Part shown: positions 22,805 to 34,644 of the stretch, piece after piece
Numbering within the stretch: position 1 is the stretch's first letter
How the letters are laid out: every line of letters begins with the position of its first letter
DNA from: Apophysomyces variabilis
Taxonomy: Eukaryota; Mucoromycota; Mucoromycetes; Mucorales; Mucoraceae
DNA length: 64,000 nucleotides
NCBI GenBank assembly: GCA_002749535.1
Contig: MZZL01000045.1
Location: 38,083-102,082 of the forward strand
Direction: 5' to 3'
Translations under genes and position numbers: made by a program
Notes under the pieces: generated by a model
The model's database searches: none
What the model was told of the DNA's origin: nothing
The model's input: only the letters and a program-made list of their open reading frames with translations

Positions 22805-24039
22805 TTATAATCGATAACTACGCTCGTATTGATTAGCCCATTTCACTTTGACACCCAATTCGCGCGCAGCTCGCAAAGTCCAAGCACTATCACGTAAGAA
22901 TTTACGACCAAGGAGAATGAGGTCTGCTTTGCCTTCGCGCAATATATTTTCTGCGTCTTTGGGCTCCGTTATCAGGCCGGCAGTGCCAATGATGATGTTT
23001 ACTTTCTTTTACAGCATTAGCCAGTGCTACCTGGTATAAGGGCGCAACTGGGTACATAGCATCAGAAAGATTACCACCACCGGAACAGTCAGCAACGTCC
23101 ACGCCTAATTCCTTAAGTTTCTGCACAAATACAATGAATTGATGGATGTCCCATCCATCCGGATCGCTTGCAAGTGTGTTAATACTTCGAAAATCAGTGC
23201 CTGAAAGACGGACCCACAGAAGCTTATGATCAGGCCAAACAGCGCGAACCGCTTTAACTACTTCTAAAGGAAACCGCATGCGATTTTCAAGCGAGTCACT
23301 GTAGGAATCGGTTCGCGTATTCAAATGACCTGAGAGGAAATTATGTAACAGGTACCTTTAACAAAATTAGCACTATAACAAATAAAGCTTTCTTTTTTTT
23401 TTCTTTTACCCATGGGCAGCATGTATTTCAATTATTTCTGCTCCTGCTTTATCTGCGCGTACAGCAGCCTCAGCAAACTTTGTAATAATATTTTGCATTT
23501 CGCTAGTGGACAATGCTCTTGGTTGAGCATGCGTATCGTTATATCTCATTGTTGATGGTCCAACCACACCTTCTGGCAATCCATTCTCCTCTACACCAAG
23601 AAGTCTGTATACATTATTGTTCCATGGCCCGGTCATGCCACCCTTTCGCCCTGAATGAGCCAACTGAATACCAGCTACTGAATCTTGAGCTTTAATTGTG
23701 TCTAGCAGCCGTTTAAGAGGCTTGATATGGTGGTCAGACCATAAGCCAGAATAGTATAACGATACTCGACCCCTTGGTTCCACTGCCGAAGCCTCGATCA
23801 TGACCGATTCCTGCGCCTTCGACGGCAAAAGCGCCGTAATGAGCTATATGGAAATCGTTCAGGATACCGTCTAGGCTGCTGTACATGCACATAGCGGACA
23901 CCACGATACGGTTTTTCAAAGCAACGGGGTTAATAATGAGGGACTGGAAAAGCAATACATCCTTTGCCTCAGGGCTGTTTGGCTCTAATGGGGTCCCTTG
24001 AAGCGCTTCAATGTTGCAGGCGTGATAATTAACTGTCAT
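22805..24039 (-). pseudogene. Old Yellow Enzyme-type NADH:flavin oxidoreductase with two frameshifts
   Basis: YqjM-like ene-reductase: FMN-binding TIM barrel that reduces activated C=C bonds with NAD(P)H. Motifs in order on minus: NRIVVSAMCMYSS (Cys-tuned FMN site), HYGAFAVEGAG, EASAVEPRGR, QLAHSGRKGG, EIIEIHAAHG, then after a GTAAAAG...AAAG intron YLLHNFLSGHLNTR, DVADCSGGG, IGTAGLITEPKDAE and LGRKFLRD, stopping at 22805-22807. Two single-base insertions break the frame: an extra C/G at 23804-23805 and an extra A/T in the run 23007-23010. Removing each would restore the family pattern. Either a recent pseudogene or sequencing error; the rest looks under selection. Confidence 0.8.
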
Positions 24040-24538
24040 ACTGGGAGAAATAAAGATTAAAAGTTTTTGGCACGAAAAACAAATCTCTGTTTTAAGTTGA
24101 GCTTACAAATTTCAAGCTACAGTAGAAACTTGGTTTTAACCTCATTAGCTATCCTGACTGATAGTACGCAAAACAAGATAGTGTGAAACTAGGTGACTGA
24201 CCAGATTCATGGATTCTTGACACGCACGTTGATGGACGACTGGTTTTGTTGCTGCAAGATCAGCTCCCATCCTTAATTTGTATGGGCTGTCACTAATCTT
24301 GAGGCCTTTCCATATATTGTCGTGTGGAATTAGTGCCTCATGAGGGAAGCGATGCAGCTCAAGTTCTGTTACGGTCAGACGTTTTGTTCATAGTGAGAAA
24401 GACAAGTCCGATTGTTTCACTGTCCGCTTTGGATCACCCAGGTTGAGGTGGACTGTTCAGAGGACTGCGAAAACAAATCCCATATCCATAAACATCATCA
24501 ATCGAAGGCTTAACTTGTTTCCCTACCTAAGCGCCACA

Positions 24539-25272
24539 ATGAGGAAACCCGTCTACTCGTTATCTCGAAAACTTGCGCGTATGTCATGGAATAAGTACAA
24601 TTTGTACAACATTGCGCAAAAAGACCAACCAAATCTTAACAACAAGACGTTATTCCAACAAAAATGGCTCGCCAAACGAGAAACGCGCGCTTACCATGGA
24701 GACGAGGTGAATGAACGTCAATTCAAAGCCAGATTCTTTAAAGAAAAGCTGCCCACCGTTCACAATGCCTCAGAAACCGTGGCCCATCCACCTGTAGCAG
24801 TATTAACGTACGCTGATCTGGAAAGACGCTTAGATTTCATTGTCTTCCGTTCAAATTTTTGTTCTTCAGTTTACGCCGCTCGCCAGCTCTGCGTCCATGG
24901 AAAGGTGCTCGTCAACGGCAAAAAGGTAAAGAACAAACTGAAGTCTTTCAGATGGTAATGGCAGGTCGTCTTACTTGGACAAATTAGATGCCATATCCTT
25001 CACATAAAGTCAAAGACGGAGATCTGATCTCGGTTGACCCGCACGCTATCCAGATGCTCAAGGGTGAAAAGGGAACTGAACTGAAATTTGAGCCAAAACC
25101 TTTCTCACAACCATTCTTGTTTGTTCCTGAATACCTGGAGGTTAACTATAAGACCTGCCAAACCGTCTTTCTACGGTCGCCTATCTCTAGACCAGGTCGA
25201 TCTGAGATCCCATCGCCCTTCGGCCCCGAATTACAGTCGCTCGCCTACGAATATTATGCTAGAAGCAAATAG
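24539..25272 (+). CDS. NAM9: mitochondrial small-subunit ribosomal protein uS4m
   Basis: Two exons: 24539-24925 and 24988-25272, joined by a 62-bp GTAAAG...TTAG intron. The S4 RNA-binding domain spans the junction: LERRLDFIVFRSNFCSSVYA, ARQLCVHGKVLVNGKK, then MPYPSHKVKDGDLISVDP. An extended mitochondrial-type region precedes and follows it (FNKYN-like MSWNKYNLYN near the start). I prefer ATG 24539 over the upstream ATG 24443 because the protein then begins MRKPVYSLSRKLARMSW, like other fungal uS4m. It acts in mitoribosome small-subunit assembly. Yeast NAM9 is the named orthologue; symbol by family. Confidence 0.88.
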
Positions 25273-26091
25273 ATTTAGTCGAGCAACGACAAGCAAACGT
25301 AACGATAGAACTATGTCCTTATTTGTACATCAAAAAAAATGGGTTTTGACAGTTCTTTGTGGGTTCTGTACACTATAATAGCAACTCCGATAGCTTTGGC
25401 AGAAGACTGTCCGATACATCGCTTATAATTTATTATGATGTGCTAATCATAATACGAGGACATCTATCTGTTCAGATATTACTATAGTGACCCTTTTGTC
25501 TTGGTTATGCTGCTACATTCTTTCCGAGAGCTGTAGCTGTTTCAGCAACATTTTCTCTGCTCTTCTTGCTGAAGTAGGCATCGTTTAAACTGCAATAATC
25601 CGCTAAAGCATTATAGTGATATTGCGAGATTTTTGACACGCTCTCGAAACTCTGTCTAAATGTCCAATCTAATAACGCAGTGTCACAATTTTATTCTGTA
25701 GGACTTTTTCTGTAGTAGACCGTAGGCTCCACAATTAGGCAGTCAGTTCCAAGCTTAGTTTTGCTAGATCGTGCTAAGTTTTCCTCGATCACAAAACATA
25801 ATTAGGAATCATATAAGAAGAGTCTAAATTATGATTTACGTGTGCCACATCTATTTCAGTTCTTTTCTACCGCATTGTTTATCTCCAGTAAGGATTGCTT
25901 GTTCTGATTGGACGCCGTGCGTTTGATCATGTCATTGAGCATCACAAGATGACTAACATTAAGTGCTGTGAAGAATAGACGAATTTGATGCATTTTGCTA
26001 CGCTATCAATACTTCCAACAGCTGGATATTACGTACAATGACGCTGCCCAGGTTGTAGGAGGAATGGGGAACAACGAGACAGGCTTGAGAT
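25273..26091. other. intergenic, no gene recognised
   Basis: Between the convergent uS4m and F-box genes. AT-rich with no credible reading frame or repeat. Confidence 0.5.
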
Positions 26092-27009
26092 CTACTGGAC
26101 TGACCAAATGATATCATATTCTGCCAAAAGTAAGAAGCCGCGCGGACGAAGGTCTTCTCCAAATAGTTCGCAAAACTCCAGACAAATGGTATCATCTTCC
26201 TGATGTTCATACATGAACACAACTGCATATTTCTCACCGGCGAGCATGCCTCCCTTTCGGATAGGCTGCAGCAGGGTACAGTCCACAAAAGTACGAAGCA
26301 AGGACGGTTTCCATCCTAGTGGATAAGGTCGGCCGTTACGTCTGATGTTTGTGATGGAATCAAAAGGCATATTATTGATCTCTGTTTTTGTTGCTTTGAT
26401 AAGCTTGTCGCATGCTGCCGTACAAACAATGCCCTCATCTTCGTATAACACGGTCCCTTTTTGAACGCTAAGCTTCTCATCGTCTTTGAACGCTATCACC
26501 ATATCCAAATCGAAGAATACGCAGTAAAACCTTGTAGAGTTGATTGCTACATCGTAGTATACCCGCCGCGGCCCCGTATGCCTTGTCATATGACGAGTCG
26601 CTTGCTTGGCACGCGCCAAGACATGGTTACCCAGCGTCGGTATGGTCCAAGATTGAGTCAAGCAGCGTGACCGAAATAGATCCAGAACGATTCGTTTAAC
26701 GGAAACGTTATTTAATGCGTAAGAAACAAAGTGACTGGTCGGAATCTGTTCTGCAACCAATGATGGGTCTTTGGAACATGGCTTAACTCCTGAAGCCTCA
26801 ATGAATCGGCATATAACTGTGAGCTCATCCTCAACATAAAGTGTTGGTAAATGTGCTAGGAAGTACTTTTGCAAGAATTTTGTACGTAATAGGCTATTGC
26901 TGCCAATTCCATATAATTTTCGACAAGTCGAGGACAAATTGCTGTAGTCTGTTGCTGAATCTAGCAATAAAAAGATACATTCAGCTAATTCCACCGGCAG
27001 CCAATCCAT
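26092..27009 (-). CDS. F-box protein
   Basis: A single-exon 305-residue protein. The first 45 residues fit an F-box: LPVELAECIFLLLDS, then DYSNLSSTCRKLYGIG, which would bind Skp1 in an SCF ubiquitin ligase. The rest has no leucine-rich or WD repeats that I can see. It includes aromatic-rich stretches (RVYYDVAINSTRFYCVFFDL) and a C-terminal FGEDLRPRGFLLLAEYDI. Substrate unknown. The start is the first ATG, giving the F-box at the very N-terminus, as is common in Mucoromycota. Confidence 0.75.
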   Translation of the reverse strand: MDWLPVELAECIFLLLDSATDYSNLSSTCRKLYGIGSNSLLRTKFLQKYFLAHLPTLYVEDELTVICRFIEASGVKPCSKDPSLVAEQIPTSHFVSYALNNVSVKRIVLDLFRSRCLTQSWTIPTLGNHVLARAKQATRHMTRHTGPRRVYYDVAINSTRFYCVFFDLDMVIAFKDDEKLSVQKGTVLYEDEGIVCTAACDKLIKATKTEINNMPFDSITNIRRNGRPYPLGWKPSLLRTFVDCTLLQPIRKGGMLAGEKYAVVFMYEHQEDDTICLEFCELFGEDLRPRGFLLLAEYDIIWSVQ

Positions 27010-27753
27010 GTAATGTATGTCTATTTAAATCGCAAGTCCTTGTAATTTTCTGATCACAAAATATAATCCAATGCACATATATATAACGATATAGCTATCT
27101 GATCCCATCAGATAGACACATAGTCATTAGCCATCGATATCATAACCATGATCATCTTGTTCATGATACACACCGGTCGCAATTTTTTGCTATTGCCAAT
27201 CTTGCCTTGTATTCGGCAAATTCTAATGCAAATAACTAATGACTTCTCACATAGAATGCCTTAAATATATATTGATTTCCGGTAATAATTTACCGTTATA
27301 GTTTTCTTATCTTAGGCTATAATATACATAGGCTGATGTTTCTACCATCCAAACTGGTTAAAAACGTAGAACCTGGGAATGTTTGAACCTTTTACATAAC
27401 AAGCAGTGAGCATCATATGCCTGATACTTGTATGTGTTTCAGTTTTAGAAATCGATATGGACCATCATGTGGACAACGGTCATAGATGAAGTAATCCCGC
27501 CGATAAATTAGCTAAGCTAAAGCTGATGGGTATCTGAGAAACGCAAGTTGATCCTAATAGGGTTATTTCACGCTTATTGTGGGGGAATACGTACATCAAT
27601 AAATCTTTTATGTTCTCTTCTTCTTTTTTAAGAAAAACAGCCAAATATTACAGCTCACATTCCTTAATGCATGGATTATATTTGCATTTGGAACGAGAAA
27701 ATCCCGGTGCGATTTAATCATTCGGCTAAAAAAAGGGATGGGTTCAACCTTCA

Positions 27754-28260
27754 TTATAAACAAGAAAAGAAAATGGAGAAAAAAGAAGCTAATCGTGATG
27801 ATGTGGTACTATTTGTTGAAGTAGATGCGTGATGTTGAGCAAAAGCCATCGCATCAAATGACGAGGATGAAGCCGGAGAGAACATGAATAGCCGACGCCG
27901 ATAGTGATCACTCGCTGATGATTGATATGAAAGATCGCTATCCGTGCTATGCCCATCACCATCATCTTCTTCTTCACTTAGTGAAGCGCTGCCCTCTGAT
28001 AGACTAGGACGACAAGAAACAGGGGAAAATCCACGTTCACGCAAAAGCTGGTGCGTCCAAGTTAAATAGAACCCTTCTTCATCTTCATCATGGACCGAAC
28101 TGCTACAACTTCCTTTTTCTAGTCAGCAATATAAATGATTGCACAAAATACACAACATAAGTGAATCACGTACGATGCATATCGGTGTGCTTAGTATCTA
28201 TCATTGAACCATAGTATTTGGGTGAAGAAACAAACTCTATAGGTGATGGTGAATTTTGGT
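27754..28260 (-). CDS. hypothetical Ser/Asp-rich protein, probably spliced
   Basis: Two minus-strand segments look coding. One (about 28180-28260) has SPSPIEFVSSPKYYGSMID and ends at a GTACGT donor. After a ...CTAG acceptor near 28119 the other reads GSCSSSVHDEDEEGFYLTWT, HQLLRERGFSPVSCRPSLSE, an acidic run (SEEEDDGDG) and a Ser-rich tail. The upstream exons and start are not identified. Mostly disordered in character; I do not recognise a family. Confidence 0.4.
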
Positions 28261-28574
28261 CCCCAGCTATATATGACAAACTTCACCTTTACTAAGGAAT
28301 TCGGAATTAGAAGTATCTAATGGTATATTGATGGACTAAAGAGTTTCTTAGCACTTGACAATGCATGTTTAGTGTCAATGTACCTTGTCCGGTAAGCCCG
28401 GTTTAGAATAAACTGAAGTCATAGTAAAATAAGAATAAAGAAACGAAAGAAGAGAGATAGCGAATGGGGTATACACCGTTTAATAAGACCAAAGTCAAAA
28501 AAAAAAAAAAGATTTAGGTCGCGGGACCGGCAGGGGCAACAGGGACAGAAAATGATTTCTCTTTCTTTCCTTCT

Positions 28575-29486
28575 TTAACTTAACCGATATATCCGTACTG
28601 CGTTGGTAACAAATAATTTATGCTTATCCTCTGCGGACCAATCTTTCACAATCTCGCTCAACAGTTCAACCCATTTCTGCCACTTGGCTACGGACTCACA
28701 CACTGGCCAATCTCCTCCGAACATAATTCTGTCTTTTCCGAATGCTTGTACAGCGACTTCTACAAAGGGGCGTAACTGATTGGCAGTCGGTTGTTTGGTA
28801 CTTTCCGTCACCAGGCCCGATACCTTGCACGCCACGTTTTCTGATTGGCCCAAGGTTAGCATTTCTGACTTCCACCGTTCGAAGGCTGCCTCGCCCGGTT
28901 GACTATCACAAGGAGGCTTGGCCATGTGATCCAACACAAACTGTACACGCGGGCACTGTGACACAAGTTCACGGAGAGGAGGAAACTGCTCTGGTGCTGC
29001 TCGACTGTTTATAACTAGGTCAAGGCTAAGACCGAACTGCTCCAATGATTGCGTTCCTACGATGAAGGCTGTGTCTGTCACTCTACGAGGATCAAGCGCA
29101 GGATCTTGGGTGATATAACGGATACCGCGCAAACGATCCCCAACAAGACGAACTAAAAGCTGCAAATATGCCGTAACTGAGCGACCTTGATGAATAGGGG
29201 CATGTGCCACAATGCCTTGAATTCCCCCAAAACTTTTGCTTGGTTTTAATTGTCTTGCATACTGAGCAATCCAGTCGGCTTCAATCAGTGCGTGGTATGG
29301 ATCGGCGTCTGCTTCGACATAGATTGCTCCACATACTCTGACGTTTCTAACCTCTTTGCTATACTGATCCGCATCCATTCGCTGGTTAGATTGAGGAGCA
29401 CTTTGTAACCACGGAATGAACACTTTATCGGGATGCCAGAAATGAACATGAGTATCGATTATATTGTTCGGAAGACTACATGTCAT
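28575..29486 (-). CDS. amidohydrolase-2 family hydrolase (lactonase-like, COG3618 type)
   Basis: Single-exon TIM-barrel metal-dependent hydrolase of about 300 residues. The N-terminal IIDTHVHFWHP supplies the metal HxH pair; VEADADPYHALIEADWI, GDRLRGIRYITQDP, QFVLDHMAKPP and the C-terminal MFGGDWPVC (barrel Asp) follow the family order. The group includes lactonases for L-fucono- and L-rhamnonolactone, so a sugar-lactone or related ring-opening role is likely, but the substrate cannot be read from sequence. I start at MTCSLPNNIIDTHVHFW; an in-frame ATG 57 bp upstream (29543) would add a hydrophobic stretch not usual in the family. Confidence 0.82.
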   Translation of the reverse strand: MTCSLPNNIIDTHVHFWHPDKVFIPWLQSAPQSNQRMDADQYSKEVRNVRVCGAIYVEADADPYHALIEADWIAQYARQLKPSKSFGGIQGIVAHAPIHQGRSVTAYLQLLVRLVGDRLRGIRYITQDPALDPRRVTDTAFIVGTQSLEQFGLSLDLVINSRAAPEQFPPLRELVSQCPRVQFVLDHMAKPPCDSQPGEAAFERWKSEMLTLGQSENVACKVSGLVTESTKQPTANQLRPFVEVAVQAFGKDRIMFGGDWPVCESVAKWQKWVELLSEIVKDWSAEDKHKLFVTNAVRIYRLS

Positions 29487-29544
29487 GGTTAGTAAAAAAG
29501 AACCAGACGAGAAGAAAAGGGAGGAAGTGTTATGCGTAAGCATT

Positions 29545-31751
29545 TCTGCAGCAAGCTATGTTTCACACAATGATGTCAGCCTGCAGTACTTATGACACCC
29601 CTTATTGGTGCCTGTGCGTTCCTGGTATACAGTCCCACGCCTCTGGCTAGTCTAATTCACGGAAGGTTTGTCGTACTATCATGTACACGCAAAAGTTTCC
29701 GGCATTTCTAGATACAACTTGCCTGCGAGCTGTTAAGCGAATGTTCTTCATTTATGATGCTGCTATCCTTTTATGAAGAAGCACTGTGCTTTGCTAAGCG
29801 AGTACTTACGGTGATCATCTCAGAAATTTCAACTAAGAGCTTGATTTAATTGCTACTTAATACATTATCGTCAGGAAAAATGTCGAAATGGACAAATCTT
29901 TATTTGATCATTCATTATAATGCATTGAGTCGTTTCAAATCGAAGGAATCCATTTTTCTATCTTTCTGCTAACAGACTCCCCTTGACGACTTCTCTTGTT
30001 CAACACTTACTTCCTTACAATGTCTCCGTACTTGGCGATTTATTCTGCAAGCATTCTTCTTCTTCTTTCCGGTTATTAAAACAAATGAGTGCTGGAAGGC
30101 TGCAGATGCATGGGGAGGATGACAATGCTAGTGTGCTCCCCAGCAATATACTGCCTTCGTTGGGAGCTTTCTTTTGAGCTGCCCAAGGATACAAAGGAGG
30201 CCTGTTGACAAAGGCAAAATTGTTCTTTGACTAACTTGCAAACCATTTTTCTTGGTGAGACTGATACCACATATGAGGCCAATAAACAATGACAGCAAGG
30301 TTCTACAATATAGGATTTGCTAAAGAAAAGAATAAAAGGCACATTGGATGCCTTTCCTTTAAAGTGATGTCATGTTAAAAATCACGCTTTAATCCTCCTA
30401 AATGAAGCTTATAATAATTATATCTCATCGCTTTGGAATAAAGCGGCCCTTGGCTTGCTGCCCTCAGAAAAGACCTTTTCCGCTTTTTGACCTTTATTAT
30501 ATCTACGTCTATTGGCTCCAGAGCTTGAAGAAAAGCGGCGGACAATTGCTGTAACTTCCTCCATACAACAATGCTCTAGCATTTAGAATCATGCCTGGCA
30601 GGCAAACCTGTCAACGAGACCACCACCATGCATAAGTTAAATTAAGATAAAAATGTAGCCGTAAACAAACTTGTGATGCGCGCACAAACTTTTTGCAACT
30701 TATTTTTCGTTTATCAGACCTGCTCATCCAAAACACTTAAAACAGTCATTTGTACGTTTCAGCTCTTAGCAAAGAGCGGTGACACTGTTGCTGCCTAAAA
30801 CTGACGATCGGTTCGTCATTCATTAGAGTAATAAATAGCTAAGCGACGTTACATATATAATCCGTTTAGCACTGGACTGTTGCGCAGTAACATAAGCTAT
30901 GCTATTATGCAGATGCACAGAATTACAGTAAAATAGCATGAATATCCGTCTTTGATATATGTATGAAGCAGTAATGGCGAGACTGTGGTTTTTCGGCAGA
31001 AAAGTGAGAAATGGTTTTTTATATCAAGCTTCTTCCCTATCTTACATCTTAATATCATCCATAGTTTTATTTTCAATAGAACTGGTATAGATTATTTTTG
31101 AAGTTGCCTGTTTCTACGGTAATACGCCGCTTAGCCAGGCTTGTGCTTTGGAAAAAAAGTTCGTTGAACTTTCAGAAAAACAACGTGGATCTGGTTTGAA
31201 GAACCTCCTAATCAGGTAGAAACAACGTTCCGCTAATTGCTTTGTTTTTCTCTTAGTAATGAGAAAAGCTATTATAGACTCACAGAACTGCGATAACGGA
31301 CCATGTGATCGTTGCAAACATAGCTTGCGAAAATTAAACTACTGATGCGCTGCGAGGCATTTTCGCTAAGAATAAACATTGGTTGCTATTGTGCTTACTT
31401 AATTTCCTCTTATTCTTCCATTTAGAAACCATAATGGCCATAAGAATAAAAAGAATTTAGGCTTAATGATGGCATGTTTCTCCGTAGAAGACATACAACG
31501 ATCTAGTAGTAGGGGGCCAAGAAGTATCTTTTATATAAGAACCGTAAGCAGTTATTAGCATAGCTGCTTGAAACCATTTGGCCGTCAACGTTAATACAGG
31601 CCTGCTGTTTATTCTTGGCCACAAGGTCCTGCATATGCTTCCGTTTATCCACATATTAACTGGGCTAAACAAGTTTATCAGAATATTATTTTGCGGTATA
31701 TAAAGGCCAGCAAGATAACAACTGTAAGACATATAGTGATCTCTCTTAAAA
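29545..31751. other. long intergenic region with one possible small ORF
   Basis: About 2.2 kb without a recognisable gene apart from the 48-codon frame at 30418-30564. AT-rich, with no transposon ends or tandem repeats noticed. Confidence 0.4.
30418..30564 (-). CDS. possible small ORF, 48 residues
   Basis: A complete ATG-to-TAA frame with a composition unlike the AT-rich surroundings: MEEVTAIVRRFSSSSGANRR, then RYNKGQKAEKVFSEG and KPRAALFQSDEI. It may be a genuine small protein, a last exon or a relic. No family recognised. Confidence 0.25.
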   Translation of the reverse strand: MEEVTAIVRRFSSSSGANRRRYNKGQKAEKVFSEGSKPRAALFQSDEI

Positions 31752-33712
31752 ATGACTAATTCCCCCAATAGTTCGGAAAATGGAAAGCATCATGAAAAGC
31801 TCGATCAGATACAACAGAAAATTCCTGTATTGAACGTCGTTGGTGATGGGCAAGTTACCCCTCAACTTAGGTCCGCTTACATCGTTACCACCATACCTAA
31901 AGAGGGTTTGCCTCCAGTTGAAGTGACCGTAGCATTACCACAGACTAAGAAAACGCTGAAGAAGGGCTACAGTGAGACGAACCAATGGAATTATATCAAT
32001 TACGGATGGAACGTTTGCAAGAATTTATTCTTTATGGTTTATTACAACCCGAGCATAATCTTTACCTCGCCCTTCAGTATTGTGCTGCTCATCACTACCT
32101 ATTATACACTTTTTGCTGCAGTAGTTTTTGTCTCAGGCGCACTTAAAATATATTGGTGGATCAGAAGCATAAAAGGATACGAAATGAGCCTTTACGGTAT
32201 CAAAAAGAGAAGTAATGGTCCAAACTTGACAGCGAATTTTATGGTGATTAACATTTTATAATATCCTAGTATATATCCTATTTAATCTAGGTAACCGCTA
32301 TGTCGATATACGAGAAGATTCATTATCTCACAGTATGAATCTCGGCTCTATTTTTGGCTAGCTGAACCGGCCTTTCTCTCAGACGAAGAGACGAGGGAGA
32401 TCGTACGGACTACTATTCCTAGTTTAGCGAATCCTGCACCAAAAGATGATTACACCAACCCTTGTTTCCGACCCTCTGTGCGGCAGCGCATATTTGATTT
32501 TTCTATTGCACAAACATTATTGCTTCTGTCCACATTGATCTATCAGCGTGATGGAGTCAAGGTCCGCTCTGCTGTAAAGCTCTTTTGCGAAAAAGATAAG
32601 CATTCGCGTAAAGACGGTATAGACAAGCTAAAAGCATCTGTCAAACGCGTCAAAAACATTGCAGATACTTGGGATCTTGATTTCTATGGTACGAATCTCA
32701 AGTCAATTATAAATAATATAGTATTAATCCCCTCCTACCTTTCTTTCCTTCAGGTGTTACGGAGCTGCACTCCGTGGCAGGTCCATTTTGTGGGGTCTAC
32801 CTTTCCAAATCTTATCCAGTCATGATTGTTGCATTCAAAGGAACTAGCGTTGACAACTTTGAAGAAATTGTCGTAGATGCGGCCCTTCAGCGAGTGGATG
32901 CCCGACCTTACCTTTTTGGTGCTACCCATCAAGGTTTCTATGAATCTCTTTTCTCTAATTCGGGTTTAAGCAGAAACGAGGTTCATGATCCCTATCATAA
33001 CATTATAAGAGAAATCAATTACCATGCATGGACCCTCAAGAACAAACTTGGCACGACCGGAAAGGTACAGCTTTGGATTACTGGCCATTCCCTTGGAGCA
33101 GCCATGAGTACATTGCTCTATGCTAGGTTGCTGAAATGCCCACAAGATCTAGAAAACTGTGACCTTAGGGACTGCTACACTTTCGGTTCTCCAGCGGTGG
33201 GTGATAACGAATTTGCATCTACGTTTTCTTCCTATGAACTCAGCCCACTTGGTCGCTCCTCAACCCTATGGCGGGTAATAAATAACAAAGATGTAGTCTG
33301 CAAGGTGCCGTTGGCTAAAAGTAATCGCGCCATTGGTCAATACATAAGCAAGACAGATCTTTTCAACTATTTTCATGTTGGCCATGCTATCAAGTTGGGC
33401 CACAGTGAAGAAGAACCCATTCAGGAGCAACCATCCGTTTACCGACCAACTACCGACGTCAGATTCGAATGTGGTGCATGGGAGCCTCCGACAGTGTCAT
33501 CTGCGCAGAGTGGCGATATGTCTTTCAAGGATGGGCAAAATTTCTTCCTTTCAGTTTTAGAGAGATTCTACCCCTCGTGTTATCGCTTAATGCCTGCTTC
33601 TTTCATGGACCATAGTTGCGAAGGGTATCTCCGCAAACTTCAACGTGCCCAGCGTTATTGCATATCCCTGTTGAACGAAGAGCAAAACGCAAAGATAATG
33701 CCAGAATCATAA
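31752..33712 (+). CDS. class 3 lipase (alpha/beta hydrolase) with N-terminal membrane segments
   Basis: Three exons: 31752-32243, 32334-32688 and 32754-33712. The N-terminal exon carries a hydrophobic stretch (SPFSIVLLITTYYTLFAAVV) followed by YWWIR, suggesting membrane anchoring. The catalytic part has the Lipase_3 pattern: VAGPFCGVYLSKSYPVMIVA, then FKGTS, nucleophile elbow WITGHSLGAAMSTLLYARLL (Ser codon near 33089), YTFGSPAVGDNEFA, NNKDVVCKVP (likely Asp) and FHVGHAIKL (likely His). It hydrolyses acylglycerols; membrane-tethered versions act in intracellular lipid turnover. For intron 1 the acceptor CACAG at 32333 keeps the frame. An earlier acceptor at 32290 would not. Confidence 0.85.
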
Positions 33713-34117
33713 GATATTCATGTCTATTGCCGTTTGCAACTTCAATAAAAAGCTCAGCCTTTCGGTTAACCGAAATTGAAATACCAGGCTAACTTATTGT
33801 AGGAAGTGAGGTGTCTTTCCTTTTTTAAGTATGTCAAATTTTTGAAGCTTTCCAGATTCAGACAGCCTAAGGCATGCGGTTGGACTATGTTTTGTTTCCA
33901 CGAGCTGATAGCTCGTTCGAACAGCTGTAGGTCACATCCAATATCTTGTTTCTTTCTTATTCATTAACAGAAGTAGCATTTTGAATGCATTTGTTACTGT
34001 CATCTGCTGCACCCTTGTTTTTCGCCATACACAATAAGAGTTCGGATAGCATTCTGCTGATAATCGTCAAATCTATTATTCAGTTCGGCTATATTTACAA
34101 GGTTCACTTTCTAAAGT

Positions 34118-34474
34118 TTACGCTTGAAGTAATTCATTTTTGCTCTTTTCCTTGATGTCGCCATAACAATGCTTGCACAAATGATGTAACAACTTGTGAT
34201 TACCGCAAGCAGGACATTCGGTTACATTTTCCTTTAGTGGTAAACCCTTGTTTGATGCTCTCATTCTCTTCTTCGAGTGTGATGTTTTCTTCTTCGGTGC
34301 AGCCCAGAGGACAGGTTCGAGCCAGCAGGGCACCTGGAATGTATTTTGTGTTGTACTGTCAAGCGCCGCTTTTGACAATGAGAGTGTTCCGAAACGAGAA
34401 GTCTGAACTTTCAAGCTTCCGTAGAATTGAGCCGTAGGTCGTGCGAAGGAACGTAAACTCATGCTATGAGCCAA
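34118..34474 (-). CDS. MRPL32: mitochondrial large-subunit ribosomal protein bL32m
   Basis: 118 residues, single exon. The N-terminus (MAHSMSLRSFARPTAQFYGS) is basic and Ser-rich, like a mitochondrial targeting peptide. The mature part starts at AAPKKKTSHSKKRMR and contains the L32 zinc ribbon CPACG...KL.H.LCKHCY. In yeast the precursor is matured by the m-AAA protease. Divergent to eIF2B delta, with 170 bp between the start codons. Confidence 0.9.
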   Translation of the reverse strand: MAHSMSLRSFARPTAQFYGSLKVQTSRFGTLSLSKAALDSTTQNTFQVPCWLEPVLWAAPKKKTSHSKKRMRASNKGLPLKENVTECPACGNHKLLHHLCKHCYGDIKEKSKNELLQA

Positions 34475-34644
34475 GGATTAACAAACTGTGCCGAAATGTG
34501 AGCAGGTTGGGGCAAGTTTACCTTTCTGTTACAAGTCCCCCTTTGACCTTGAGCCCTCACGCCTGGTTTTCTGTAAGCCACACAAAAGTCACATTTGAGA
34601 GAAGGAGACAAAAGCCCTCTCTGCCCGCAGTCGCGTCTGCTTTA

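Noticed and set aside
24200..24390. Open minus-strand stretch (ELHRFPHEALIPHDNIWKGL) upstream of uS4m
   Set aside because: Open for about 75 codons but with no start codon, no splice partner and no recognised family; too weak to list as a gene.
32290..32340. Two-base frameshift in the lipase gene
   Set aside because: The downstream CACAG acceptor removes the problem and gives a continuous frame.
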